Below are positions 1-7,490 of a DNA stretch of 15,828 nt, in pieces. Each line of letters opens with the position of its first letter. Within the stretch, counting starts at the first letter, position 1. Source of the DNA: Deltaproteobacteria bacterium (GTDB lineage Bacteria > Desulfobacterota > Desulfobacteria > Desulfobacterales > JAABPS01); contig JAFDFT010000012.1 of assembly GCA_019309685.1 (NCBI GenBank), positions 1-15,828 of the forward strand. The letters are read 5' to 3'. Made by a program: the position numbers and the translations under genes. The notes under the pieces were generated by a model. It searched no databases and was not told where the DNA came from. It worked only from the letters and a program-made list of their open reading frames with translations.

Positions 1-1
1 C

Positions 2-1717
2 CTGCTGATGGCTTGGGTTATCGGTTTTATTCTGGCAACAGGTTTTTCACTACTGAAAGCTTTTTACCGTTTATCGAATGTTAGTAAAGATTTTTTGGAA
101 AGGGCAGACACAGCCTATATAAAATGGAAAGAAAGAAGAGGGAAGGCAAAAAAACGCTTAAAGACATTAAAAGAAAAGAGTATAAAAAAGGAAAATGATA
201 TAAAGATTGAGACAGCGAGCCCCGCTCTCAAACGAAAAGCACCCGCACCGAAGCAGGAAGTATTCTCATTTATGCGTACCGGAGAAGAATTTCAGCTTCC
301 TTCGGTCAAATTTTTAGATGACCCTGAAGCGGGTCCATCTTCTGCTGATAGTGAAAATCTGAGGATGCTTTCAAAACTGCTTGAAAAAAAATTAGATGAT
401 TTCGGTGTGCAGGGGAAAGTGGTTATCGTAACACCCGGGCCGGTGGTGACCACATTTGAATACGAGCCGGCTGCCGGTGTGAAGATTAATAAAATAGTTA
501 ATCTCACGGATGATCTTGCTCTTGCGCTCAGGGCAATCAGTATCCGAATTGTGGCACCCATTCCCGGCAAGGCAGCGGTTGGAATTGAAATTCCAAACGC
601 GGTCAGAGAAATGGTAAAATTTAAGGAATTGATTGTTTCCGATATTTTTGAAAAGTCCAAATCAAAACTCGTTCTTTGCCTGGGGAAAGATATCATTGGG
701 AACCCGGTTGTTGTTGAGCTGGATAAAATGCCGCACCTTTTAATTGCGGGTGCCACAGGTTCCGGCAAGAGCGTGGCATTAAATGCCATGATTTGCAGTT
801 TCCTGTATAAATCGAGTCCTGATGATGTAAAGCTGATCATGATAGATCCCAAAAGAATAGAACTTACATCTTACGATGGGATTCCTCATTTGATTACGCC
901 TGTTGTAACGGATGTCAAAAAGGCGACCAACGCTCTTTTTTGGGCGGTTCGGGAAATGGAGAGGCGATATGAAAAGCTTGCTGAAATAAAAGCCCGAAAC
1001 ATAATCCAATATAACGATAAAATCGTTAAAAGGGTAAAAGATAGCACAGGCGATGCGCCAGAGAAACTGCCATATATTGTTGTTATTATCGACGAGCTGG
1101 CCGATTTGATGATGGTTGCATCCCGGGATGTAGAAGTCGCACTGACGCGATTGGCACAAATGGCAAGAGCCGCGGGCATCCACTTAATTCTCGCGACCCA
1201 GCGGCCATCAGTGAATGTCCTTACCGGTATCATTAAGGCAAACTTCCCTTCCCGTCTTTCTTTTCAGGTTTCTTCAAAAACAGATTCAAGAACGATTATT
1301 GATACCAATGGCGCGGAAAATCTTCTCGGAAACGGAGATATGCTTCTTCTGCCTCCCGGTACCGCCAGGCTTCAGCGGATTCACGGCGCTTATACATCGG
1401 AAGCTGAATTGAAAAAGATCACAGAATTCTTAAAATTGCAAAAACCGCCTGAATATAACGAATCGGTTACCCAAACATCCATTTCTGATTTCGAGTCAGA
1501 AGAAAAAGAGGCGCATGATGAGATGTACGATGACGCAGTTGCGCTCATAACAAAAACAGGGCAAGCGTCTATTTCAATGATTCAACGGCATTTACGGATC
1601 GGATATAACAGGGCAGCCCGAATTATCGAGACAATGGAGAGAGAAGGCATTGTCGGCCCTTCAGATGGAGCCAAGCCAAGAGAAGTTCTTGTTCGTGGAT
1701 ATAATGATATACCTTAA
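2..1717 (+). CDS. ftsK: DNA translocase FtsK, 3' part (5' end outside window)
   Basis: This is the C-terminal 570 or so residues of the septal DNA translocase that pumps chromosome ends through the closing septum and activates XerCD at dif. The frame is open to the window edge (two Leu codons precede the first ATG at 8), so that ATG is probably internal. Numbered from it, residues 2-22 form the last membrane span. A basic, charged linker runs to about 110, then the alpha/beta motor domain. Walker A GATGSGKS is at 248-255 and the Walker B segment ends in Asp362-Glu363. The ATQRPSVNVLTG block and a C-terminal winged-helix gamma domain (about 507-560), which reads KOPS-type polarity signals, follow. 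The motor is intact with no frameshift. No terminator is visible after the stop; the downstream spacer is all repeats. Family assignment is essentially certain; only the N-terminal membrane part is unseen. Confidence 0.97.
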   Translation: MLMAWVIGFILATGFSLLKAFYRLSNVSKDFLERADTAYIKWKERRGKAKKRLKTLKEKSIKKENDIKIETASPALKRKAPAPKQEVFSFMRTGEEFQLPSVKFLDDPEAGPSSADSENLRMLSKLLEKKLDDFGVQGKVVIVTPGPVVTTFEYEPAAGVKINKIVNLTDDLALALRAISIRIVAPIPGKAAVGIEIPNAVREMVKFKELIVSDIFEKSKSKLVLCLGKDIIGNPVVVELDKMPHLLIAGATGSGKSVALNAMICSFLYKSSPDDVKLIMIDPKRIELTSYDGIPHLITPVVTDVKKATNALFWAVREMERRYEKLAEIKARNIIQYNDKIVKRVKDSTGDAPEKLPYIVVIIDELADLMMVASRDVEVALTRLAQMARAAGIHLILATQRPSVNVLTGIIKANFPSRLSFQVSSKTDSRTIIDTNGAENLLGNGDMLLLPPGTARLQRIHGAYTSEAELKKITEFLKLQKPPEYNESVTQTSISDFESEEKEAHDEMYDDAVALITKTGQASISMIQRHLRIGYNRAARIIETMEREGIVGPSDGAKPREVLVRGYNDIP

Positions 1718-1731
1718 GACTTGCAACTTAG

Positions 1732-2132
1732 AGGATTCCCCACTCAAAGTCCGGGATCTTCGACAAGAGGTCAAGGATTTTAGGATTCGAGTGAGGCACT
1801 GAAAAAAGATAAACAAACAAATATCGAATAATGAACACCGAATATCGAATGTAGAAGGATGATGAATTCGTAAAAAGTCGAATTCATCTCGTTTTAGGTT
1901 TTAAGTGTTAAGTCGTTATCTTTTGGCATTATTAGACCCACTTAAAACGTAAAACCTAACACTTAAAACACTTGTAAACAGTCAGATTTTAACTTTTTGC
2001 GAAATACTTAATAGTAAACAACGTCAAAAGAAGACCAAAAATATAAGCAAACTTCGTGATTCGGTGTTCGATATTCAGTATTCGGCATTCGTTTTTTTCT
2101 ATTAAATAAAGGGTCCAGTGAAATTATTTTAC
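1732..2132 (+). repeat. Dispersed spacer repeat R1 (interrupted copy)
   Basis: First of three copies of a repeat filling intergenic space (others at 5008-5181, reversed, and 14586-14829). It starts with a module shared with the third copy (AGGATTCCCC, then CCGGGATCTTCGACAA) and ATTCGAGTGAGGCACTG, shared with the second. Two arms follow, about 1821-1852 and 2059-2091, that are inverted relative to each other. Both are built from 7-base units fitting YGAANNN. Between the arms lies a segment (about 2010-2058) also present in the third copy, plus an inserted second repeat (1861-2004) absent from both other copies. Homology to the second copy runs on past the right arm to about 2132, two bases before the next start codon. 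It has no coding potential and is best described as MITE-like. Confidence 0.85.
1861..2004 (+). mobile_element. MITE-like element, copy A, inserted in R1
   Basis: A non-coding unit of about 144 bases, present again in opposite orientation at 7548-7699. Its ends are related in inverted orientation (TTCGTAAAAAGT at the left, ACTTTTTGCGAA at the right). The left end is a perfect 10-base hairpin: GATGAATTCG at 1861-1870, an 8-base loop, and its complement at 1879-1888. Inside, two further segments (about 1889-1913 and 1941-1969) are roughly inverted copies of one another. Comparison with the uninterrupted repeat at 14586-14829 gives the insertion point, since GAAGGA and ATACTT adjoin there but flank the element here. 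A clean target-site duplication is not evident. There is no transposase, so it would need one supplied in trans. Confidence 0.8.
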
Positions 2133-2133
2133 A

Positions 2134-2784
2134 ATGAATATTGATTCCAACTTAATTGAAAAAGTTAAAGGTTTTCTGGATCCGGAGGAGGGTGCGGCGT
2201 TATACGAGATCGCCAAAGAAGCGGGCGGGTTTGGCCCGTGCCTGGAAATCGGAAGTTATTGCGGGAAATCAACGATGTACCTGGGAAGCGCCTGCAAAGA
2301 AAAAAACAGCATACTTTTTTCCATTGACCACCATAGCGGTTCAGAAGAACAGCAGCCGGGTGAGGAGTATTTTGATCCTGATCTTTACAATAACGCAACA
2401 GGATGTGTTGACACATTCAGCGAATTTCGTAAAACCATAAAGACGGCCGGGCTTGAGGATACGGTTGTACCCATTGTAAGCCGTTCCGATATTGCGGCTC
2501 GAATGTGGGTAACGCCATTAAGCCTGGTTTTTATCGATGGCGGACATTCTTTTGAAGCAGCCTGCACGGATTATAATTCGTGGGGCAGCCATATCATGCA
2601 GGATGGATACCTTCTTATTCATGATGTTTTTAAAGATCCCAAAGAGGGTGGACAGGCACCGTATCATGTCTATCAATTTGCGGTGGCATCCGGTTTTTTT
2701 CATGAACTTCCTATGATCAAAACGCTGGGAGTGCTAAAACGCAGGAGAGGCGGGAGTGTGCAGAGAAATCCTTTTGCAGAATAG
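2134..2784 (+). CDS. Class I SAM-dependent methyltransferase (Methyltransf_24-like)
   Basis: A 216-residue cytosolic protein with a Rossmann-type methyltransferase fold. Motif I is CLEIGSYCGKST (36-47). The post-strand-2 acid region is SIDHH (63-67), and FIDGGHSFEA (133-142) followed by an Asp-Tyr-Asn-Ser-Trp segment is typical of the Methyltransf_24 group that includes macrocin-type O-methyltransferases. LIHDV (161-165) is strand 5. The substrate cannot be read from the sequence; a sugar or small-molecule O-methyl acceptor is only a family-level guess. ATG 2134 is the only sensible start: an in-frame stop lies at 2119 and the next Met is beyond motif I. No Shine-Dalgarno sequence precedes it, and a dispersed repeat ends two bases upstream, so the original control region may have been displaced. 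The gene stands alone and converges on the next gene. Confidence 0.85.
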   Translation: MNIDSNLIEKVKGFLDPEEGAALYEIAKEAGGFGPCLEIGSYCGKSTMYLGSACKEKNSILFSIDHHSGSEEQQPGEEYFDPDLYNNATGCVDTFSEFRKTIKTAGLEDTVVPIVSRSDIAARMWVTPLSLVFIDGGHSFEAACTDYNSWGSHIMQDGYLLIHDVFKDPKEGGQAPYHVYQFAVASGFFHELPMIKTLGVLKRRRGGSVQRNPFAE

Positions 2785-2955
2785 CAGGCCTTTAAAAAAT
2801 ACTGCTTTTTGCCCAATCTCTGTGTCAGGCTCAAATTTCAATACTCGAAATACTCAATGTATTCCTGCGTTTAAAATTATCGCCTTCCTTGATATTGAAC
2901 AAAAATCAGATTTTTTTCGAACATTTCAGCAAATAGTCTTGATCGAGTTATTTTG

Positions 2956-3687
2956 TTAACCATTAACATTTTTTTTAAAATAAAGAACTGTACTCTTGCC
3001 AAGAATTGGATTTAGCAGGTAATCCAAAAATCGCGTTACCTTCGGTTTTTTCATCATATCCCAGACAAGAAAGCGGTGGTATAAATTAACAAGGGTTGAG
3101 TTGTCTCTGGTGGGGCCAACCAGACATTTCAGCCACCAGTATGGCGCGTGAAGGCTGTGGGCATAGTGATACGACCAGTTTTTACTTCCCGCGCTTTCCA
3201 TAAGCGCAATTAAATTATCCTTTTTATATATACGAATGTGTCCCTGGTTCGCGTTGAAGTAATCGTCAGAAAGTGCCCAGCAAATTTTTTCCGGAAGGTA
3301 CCTTGGCACACTCACGACAATGTTGTTGCCGGGTTTTGCGACACGAACAATCTCGTTGATAGCTGACTTTTCATCCGGGATGTGCTCTAATACTTCCGAG
3401 CAGATCACAAGATCAAAGAAGTTATCTTCAAATGGCAACCGAGTTATATTCGCGACGGAGAGTCCCCAGCGTCCTCCACCATGCTCGCCAAGCCTGTCGT
3501 GGAATTCAAGCCTTTGCTTTGCCTCTAAAAGGTCGTCAAAACTCAAATCAACACCGATCGATAAAACATTTTTGAATTGATATGCAGAACAGGTGTGACG
3601 GCCGGGTCCGCAGCCAATATCCAGTATTTTAAAGCCTTCCAGCGTTTTTGATGATCTGTGGAGTCTGTCAAAATCAACGGTGATCAC
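2956..3687 (-). CDS. Class I SAM-dependent methyltransferase (Methyltransf_11-like)
   Basis: A 243-residue methyltransferase from the chosen GTG start at 3687. That start has GGGAGG six bases upstream; the alternative TTG at 3711 has no ribosome site. Motif I ILDIGCGPG lies at residues 21-29. Later come an acidic GVDLS at the end of strand 2, the NITRLPFED segment, LVICSEVLEHIPD (motif II) and EIVRVAKPG. This is the classic UbiE/Methyltransf_11 layout, with an extra C-terminal half rich in aromatic residues. The coding region overlaps the 3' end of the glycosyltransferase upstream by 14 bases, implying translational coupling and a shared substrate. I infer methylation of a glycan, glycolipid or its carrier; the acceptor is unknown. 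Confidence 0.88.
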   Translation of the reverse strand: MITVDFDRLHRSSKTLEGFKILDIGCGPGRHTCSAYQFKNVLSIGVDLSFDDLLEAKQRLEFHDRLGEHGGGRWGLSVANITRLPFEDNFFDLVICSEVLEHIPDEKSAINEIVRVAKPGNNIVVSVPRYLPEKICWALSDDYFNANQGHIRIYKKDNLIALMESAGSKNWSYHYAHSLHAPYWWLKCLVGPTRDNSTLVNLYHRFLVWDMMKKPKVTRFLDYLLNPILGKSTVLYFKKNVNG

Positions 3688-4921
3688 GAATAACCTCCCG
3701 GTAAGTTTCAACTGTTTTTTCGGCTGCTTTAGTCCATGTAAAGTTTTCCATTACTCTTTTGTATCCTGCCTGGCCCAGTTCTTTCGCGTGGTCTGGATTA
3801 TCAAAAAGTGATGTAATTGCCCTGGCTAAGGCATGATGATCAGCCGGCGGTACCAGGACACCGGCATCCCCCACAACTTCAGGAAGCGCGCCTCCTGTTG
3901 TGCTTATTACCGGGACACCGCAAGCCATGGCTTCGCCCACGGGAAGGCCAAAGCCTTCGTATACAGAAGGTACGACCGCCACAGCTGCTTTTGCGTACTG
4001 CTTAACAAATTCCAAGTGATCGATCCTGCCTGTAAAAGTAATCAAGTTGCCAATGCCAAGATCACTGATTAATTTTTCGATACTTCCATTTTTTTTAGGG
4101 GTGCCAATAACGGCAAGGTGAATAGGGCGGGCTTTAGAAATCCCTGCAACAGCTTTTAATAGATAGTAAAGACCTTTTAATGGCATATCCGCGCTGTTGG
4201 TCACTATCAAACGGTTTTTTTCCCTTTGTATCTCCGGTATGGGGTAAAAAAGGTCAGTATTTATTCCGTTTGGTATGACGTTGAATTTATTTGAAGGGAT
4301 ATTAAAATCCTTTGAGATATCATCTCTTGCCGACTTTGAGACAGTGATAATGTGTGATAGGTTTTTGGCAACCCGTTTCTGCATCCCAATAAAAGAATAC
4401 CATCTCAAGTGTTTGATCTTTTCCAGGGTTTGGGACGCTTGATTGATATCAATTTTCCGATCAATAGTAATAGGGTGATGTACGGTGGCTGTTGTCGGTA
4501 GCAATCTGCTGATGGCCCACAATCCGTATGAAAGACTCTGGTTGTCGTGTACGATATCGTACTGATGGTATTTTTTTCGAAGAAATTGATAAGACCGCAG
4601 CCCGAAAGTAAATATTTCTGAAAACCCCATGGTCGATATGCCGAGCCATTCGATAAGGTTAATCGGGTTGGAAAGTTCTTTGAGGGAAGGTACTCTAAAC
4701 AGGTCATCAGGGTTATACAGGTCAAGAGACCTAAGCAGAGTTAACGGGATATCATTATCGAGCTGGGGATTTGGCAGTCCGGAAACAACATCCACATCAT
4801 GGCCAAGGTCTTTTAATGCCCGGCTGAGATTTTTCAGATATACGCCCTGGCCCCCGCTATGCGGATTGCTCCTGTAGCTCAACAGGCATATTTTTAAGGG
4901 TGTTTGATCTTTCTCTATCAT
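3674..4921 (-). CDS. Glycosyltransferase family 4 (GT-B fold)
   Basis: A 415-residue retaining glycosyltransferase. The N-terminal acceptor domain begins at about residue 9 with KICLLSYRSNP followed by the glycine-rich GGQGVYLKNLSRAL typical of GT4 enzymes. The donor-binding half contains VIPNGINTDLF, NSADMPLKGLYYLL, TFTGRID and the E-x7-E block YEGFGLPVGEAMACGVPV. These bind a nucleotide-sugar in most family members. There is no signal peptide or membrane span, so it acts at the cytoplasmic face on a soluble or membrane-anchored acceptor. No clear Shine-Dalgarno sequence precedes the ATG, and its leader holds an imperfect hairpin at 4951-4973. The methyltransferase gene overlaps its end. Sugar donor and acceptor cannot be told from sequence. 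Confidence 0.92.
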   Translation of the reverse strand: MIEKDQTPLKICLLSYRSNPHSGGQGVYLKNLSRALKDLGHDVDVVSGLPNPQLDNDIPLTLLRSLDLYNPDDLFRVPSLKELSNPINLIEWLGISTMGFSEIFTFGLRSYQFLRKKYHQYDIVHDNQSLSYGLWAISRLLPTTATVHHPITIDRKIDINQASQTLEKIKHLRWYSFIGMQKRVAKNLSHIITVSKSARDDISKDFNIPSNKFNVIPNGINTDLFYPIPEIQREKNRLIVTNSADMPLKGLYYLLKAVAGISKARPIHLAVIGTPKKNGSIEKLISDLGIGNLITFTGRIDHLEFVKQYAKAAVAVVPSVYEGFGLPVGEAMACGVPVISTTGGALPEVVGDAGVLVPPADHHALARAITSLFDNPDHAKELGQAGYKRVMENFTWTKAAEKTVETYREVIRDHR

Positions 4922-5007
4922 TTGTAATTTTTAAATAATAAAATCATGTTCTTCTCCAATCTAGTTGAAGAAGAAGGCTAAAAGGTACAAAGATTTAAGG
5001 GTTCCCT

Positions 5008-5181
5008 CTGTAAAATATTTTACGGGGTCCTCTATTTATTAAAAAGCGAATGTCGAATACTGAATATCGAACACCGAATCACGCAGTTTTTTTCCTTTCT
5101 ACCAGCAGTATTATCGGTTCGATATTCGGCGTTCATCATTCGATATTTTACAACTATATTTTTTCAGTGCCTCACTCGAAT
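5008..5181 (-). repeat. Dispersed spacer repeat R2 (reversed, uninterrupted copy)
   Basis: Second copy of the repeat at 1732-2132, in opposite orientation. One arm (5047-5083) is nearly identical to the complement of the right arm of the first copy, with the same run of 7-base YGAANNN units. The other arm (about 5117-5147) matches the complement of its left arm. The CAGTGCCTCACTCGAAT module follows at 5165-5181. It lacks the 144-base insert found in the first copy, and its centre is shortened and diverged. At the low-coordinate end homology extends into the palindrome at 5010-5023. The 302-base spacer between the flanking genes is mostly this element. Confidence 0.8.
5010..5023. repeat. Perfect 14-base palindrome at the edge of R2
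   Basis: GTAAAATATTTTAC is a perfect inverted repeat, flanked by CCC on one side and GGGG on the other, giving a longer imperfect stem. A degenerate relative (GTGAAATTATTTTAC) lies at the corresponding edge of the first repeat copy, about 2119-2133. It could be the outer end of the mobile repeat, a short hairpin, or an operator for the glycosyltransferase gene 90 bases away. The repeat-end reading is favoured because it recurs at both copies. Confidence 0.5.
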
Positions 5182-5223
5182 TCTTCAAATAGCATAAACT
5201 CTTTTTTGGAGCTGATCTTGAAA

Positions 5224-6249
5224 TTATCCATTTTTCTCCGTCATGCTTTTAAAATACGCTTGATGTTCCCTAATCAGTTCGGGGATCTGAAGACTGTAAG
5301 GGCATTTATCAAGGCAATCACCACATTCAGTGCAATTATCAACACTTTCCATGTTTGGCCCTGCGATAGCGAGTGCGATGGGTAAATCCATCCGTTTTGC
5401 CATTGACCTGAATGACATCACTTCCGGAATTTTAACTCCTTCATCGCACGGTACGCAATATCCGCATCGATGGCAAAAGTGTTTCCCCAACTCATTTTGA
5501 ATCGTTTCGATTTCTTTTTGATCTGTCTTACTCAATGGCTGGCGGTTACGATATAAGTCAATAATTTCGTCTACTTCTTCAATGGATTGTATGCCGGGTA
5601 TTGGGATAATTTCGGGGTACTGCTGTAAAAATTTAAAACATAGATCCGCCCGTTCAAGAAGGCCGCCGCCAAGCGGCTTCATGGCAATAATGCCCATATC
5701 AAGATCTTTTGCGATCTTGAAAAGATTATCTGCCGGCTGGTTCTCAATAAAGTTAAATGGAAACTGTATAGTTGTAAAAAGCCCGGTTTCACATGCCTTT
5801 ATCGCTGTTGGGATATCGTGGGAACTAAATCCTATAAATTTGATTTTTCCTTCCTTTTTCGCGGCATTGACAGCTTCATACGCGCCACTGGGACCCAGTA
5901 TCTGTTCCAGATCCGATTCTTTGCTTATATTATGAAACTGATATATATCGATCGTGTTTGTTTTAAGGTTATCCAAGCTATAGGCGATATGTTTATTTGC
6001 GTTCTGGGCGTCTCTGGTTAATGTTTTTGTCGCATAGATAACCTTGTCCCTTACTTTTTCAAGGGCGCTTCCAATCTTTTTTTCGCTATCCCCATACATA
6101 TTGGCTGTATCAAAAAAGGTTATCCCTTGTTCAAAACAGTGGTTGACTATTGAAACGGATTCGTCAAAACCGAGCGGTATTATGGGTATTCCACCAAATC
6201 CAAGTTCAGAAATGTTTAATTCTGTTTTTCCCAATCTTATTGATTTCAT
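5224..6249 (-). CDS. Aldo/keto reductase with C-terminal Fe-S ferredoxin-like domain
   Basis: A 341-residue protein. Residues 1-250 form an aldo/keto reductase TIM barrel with the expected catalytic set Asp47, Tyr52 (DTANMYG), Lys75 and His106, plus AMKPLGGG and PIPGIQS near the nucleotide site. The C-terminal tail holds two cysteine groups: Cys259, 262, 265, 268 and Cys306, 309, 312, 316-Pro. The second has the CxxCxxCxxxCP spacing of a [4Fe-4S] cluster. This architecture is common in anaerobes, where such proteins probably couple NAD(P)H-dependent carbonyl reduction to iron-sulfur electron transfer; the physiological substrate is not known. AGGAG lies six bases before the ATG. The start is 75 bases downstream of the glycosyltransferase-like gene on the same strand, so co-transcription is likely. 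Confidence 0.93.
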   Translation of the reverse strand: MKSIRLGKTELNISELGFGGIPIIPLGFDESVSIVNHCFEQGITFFDTANMYGDSEKKIGSALEKVRDKVIYATKTLTRDAQNANKHIAYSLDNLKTNTIDIYQFHNISKESDLEQILGPSGAYEAVNAAKKEGKIKFIGFSSHDIPTAIKACETGLFTTIQFPFNFIENQPADNLFKIAKDLDMGIIAMKPLGGGLLERADLCFKFLQQYPEIIPIPGIQSIEEVDEIIDLYRNRQPLSKTDQKEIETIQNELGKHFCHRCGYCVPCDEGVKIPEVMSFRSMAKRMDLPIALAIAGPNMESVDNCTECGDCLDKCPYSLQIPELIREHQAYFKSMTEKNG

Positions 6250-6324
6250 TTGCTTCTCCTATTTCCCAATATTTTAAATATTCCAGCGATTATGGTTTAA
6301 TTCATTTTCCTGGTCAAGGGAAAA

Positions 6325-7419
6325 CTAGTTTGAAATACCGGCCAACTTTTCAAGCACATTGTCATACTGGTGAATAATACTTTTCCAGGAGAATGTATCC
6401 ATTGCCTTTATAAGAGTGAGTCGTTTGTTTTGAAACTGGTTGAGATTTTTAATGATGTAAAAAAGCTTTTCAGTAAGTTCATCCTGGCTCTTGTAAAGAA
6501 AGTCAGAGTGGAAAGCTTTAGGTAATATTTCAGGATAGGCAAGCCGGTCTGGAAGCAGGGGGATGCAGCCGCAACGAATGGCCTCTATTACAGACATGCC
6601 AAAGTTTTCCTGTTGAGCTGTACTGATAATAATGGAGCCTTTTTTCAGCCATTCGAAATATATTTTTCTGGATTTGACATATCCATATTGGACAATGTGG
6701 TTTTTATAGCGCTTTTTAGCAGCAATAAATTCCTTGGGGACTTTTTGAAAGTTTTCCCCTAACAAGGCGAGACGAAAATTAAGCCCTTTTTCCTCTACCC
6801 CGTCAATTGCATTGAAAAAGCCTTTAGGATTTTTGTCAAACTCCCAACGGTGATTCCAGATAATTAAAGGAGTTGAATTGCTTTTTGGTTTTGGAAGGAC
6901 GATTTCTTCCGGGAACTGGCAGCCTGGGTAGATATAGTTCGCTTTTTTCTTAATGGCTTTAATTGTCCAATGCGGTTTATATTCAGGCATCATATTAAGA
7001 AAGGCCGGAATGCCGGAAAAAAATGCATCAAAATGGGTTTTTGAATTAAAAAGGACAAGGTCGGCGGCCAATGCTGTTGTAATATCAGTAAAACCGAATT
7101 GATAGTCCATTCGTTCATCAGGTGCCAAAGGATAGGTGAGCTGGTTTTCATGAAAATAAACGAGCGAAGGCGGACAAACAGCTCCTGATATTGATTTGAA
7201 ATCTGACAGGCTCATCAGATCCGTTGTGATCAATCCGTCATATTTTTCTAATGAAGATACGTTTTGAAGAAAATATAAAGCGGCACCCCGCATTCGCCAC
7301 TTCCAGAATCGTGCGGGCAATGTGATAAGATCAATTTTGTATTTCGAGTGAGAAATGAGCCCTTGGGCAAACTGCTGATGTGAACCGCCAAAGAATGGTT
7401 CTAAAAATAAAAATTTCAA
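6325..7419 (-). CDS. DUF3524 / tRNA-queuosine alpha-mannosyltransferase-like protein
   Basis: A 364-residue GT-B glycosyltransferase of the DUF3524 family, whose animal member (QTMAN, formerly GTDC1) mannosylates queuosine in tRNA-Asp. From the chosen start, the family-defining LEPFFGGSH is at 6-14. WKWRMRG (39-45), FHENQLTYP (89-97), NHRWEFDKNP (189-198) and the donor-site block ENFGMSVIEA with CGCIPLLP (271-290) follow. I chose the TTG at 7419 because it puts the conserved motif at the usual distance from the N-terminus and has GGAG eight bases upstream. A longer TTG-initiated form from 7479 adds 20 unconserved residues without a ribosome site. No queuosine genes lie in the window, so a tRNA substrate for the bacterial protein is inference; another glycan acceptor is possible. 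Confidence 0.85.
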   Translation of the reverse strand: MKFLFLEPFFGGSHQQFAQGLISHSKYKIDLITLPARFWKWRMRGAALYFLQNVSSLEKYDGLITTDLMSLSDFKSISGAVCPPSLVYFHENQLTYPLAPDERMDYQFGFTDITTALAADLVLFNSKTHFDAFFSGIPAFLNMMPEYKPHWTIKAIKKKANYIYPGCQFPEEIVLPKPKSNSTPLIIWNHRWEFDKNPKGFFNAIDGVEEKGLNFRLALLGENFQKVPKEFIAAKKRYKNHIVQYGYVKSRKIYFEWLKKGSIIISTAQQENFGMSVIEAIRCGCIPLLPDRLAYPEILPKAFHSDFLYKSQDELTEKLFYIIKNLNQFQNKRLTLIKAMDTFSWKSIIHQYDNVLEKLAGISN

Positions 7420-7490
7420 ATAATTAGCTCCGTTGTTCGTTTTAATGCACCTGGGAATATTTACCCGTTTAACTGTCAAATGGGATGTTG

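Noticed and set aside
2785..2955. Terminator between the two convergent methyltransferase genes
   Set aside because: Only AT-rich short inverted repeats (such as AAAAATCAGATTTTT) are present; no G-C stem with a T-run.
3688..3711. TTG start at 3711 for the second methyltransferase
   Set aside because: No ribosome site; the GTG at 3687 has GGGAGG six bases upstream and retains all motifs.
5047..5083. Possible CRISPR or tandem-repeat array
   Set aside because: The 7-base units are contiguous with no spacers and occur as inverted arms, which fits a repeat end and not a CRISPR array.
5050..5385. Open frame of 111 residues on the plus strand
   Set aside because: Its first half is the dispersed repeat read through and its second half is antisense to the aldo/keto reductase; no ribosome site.
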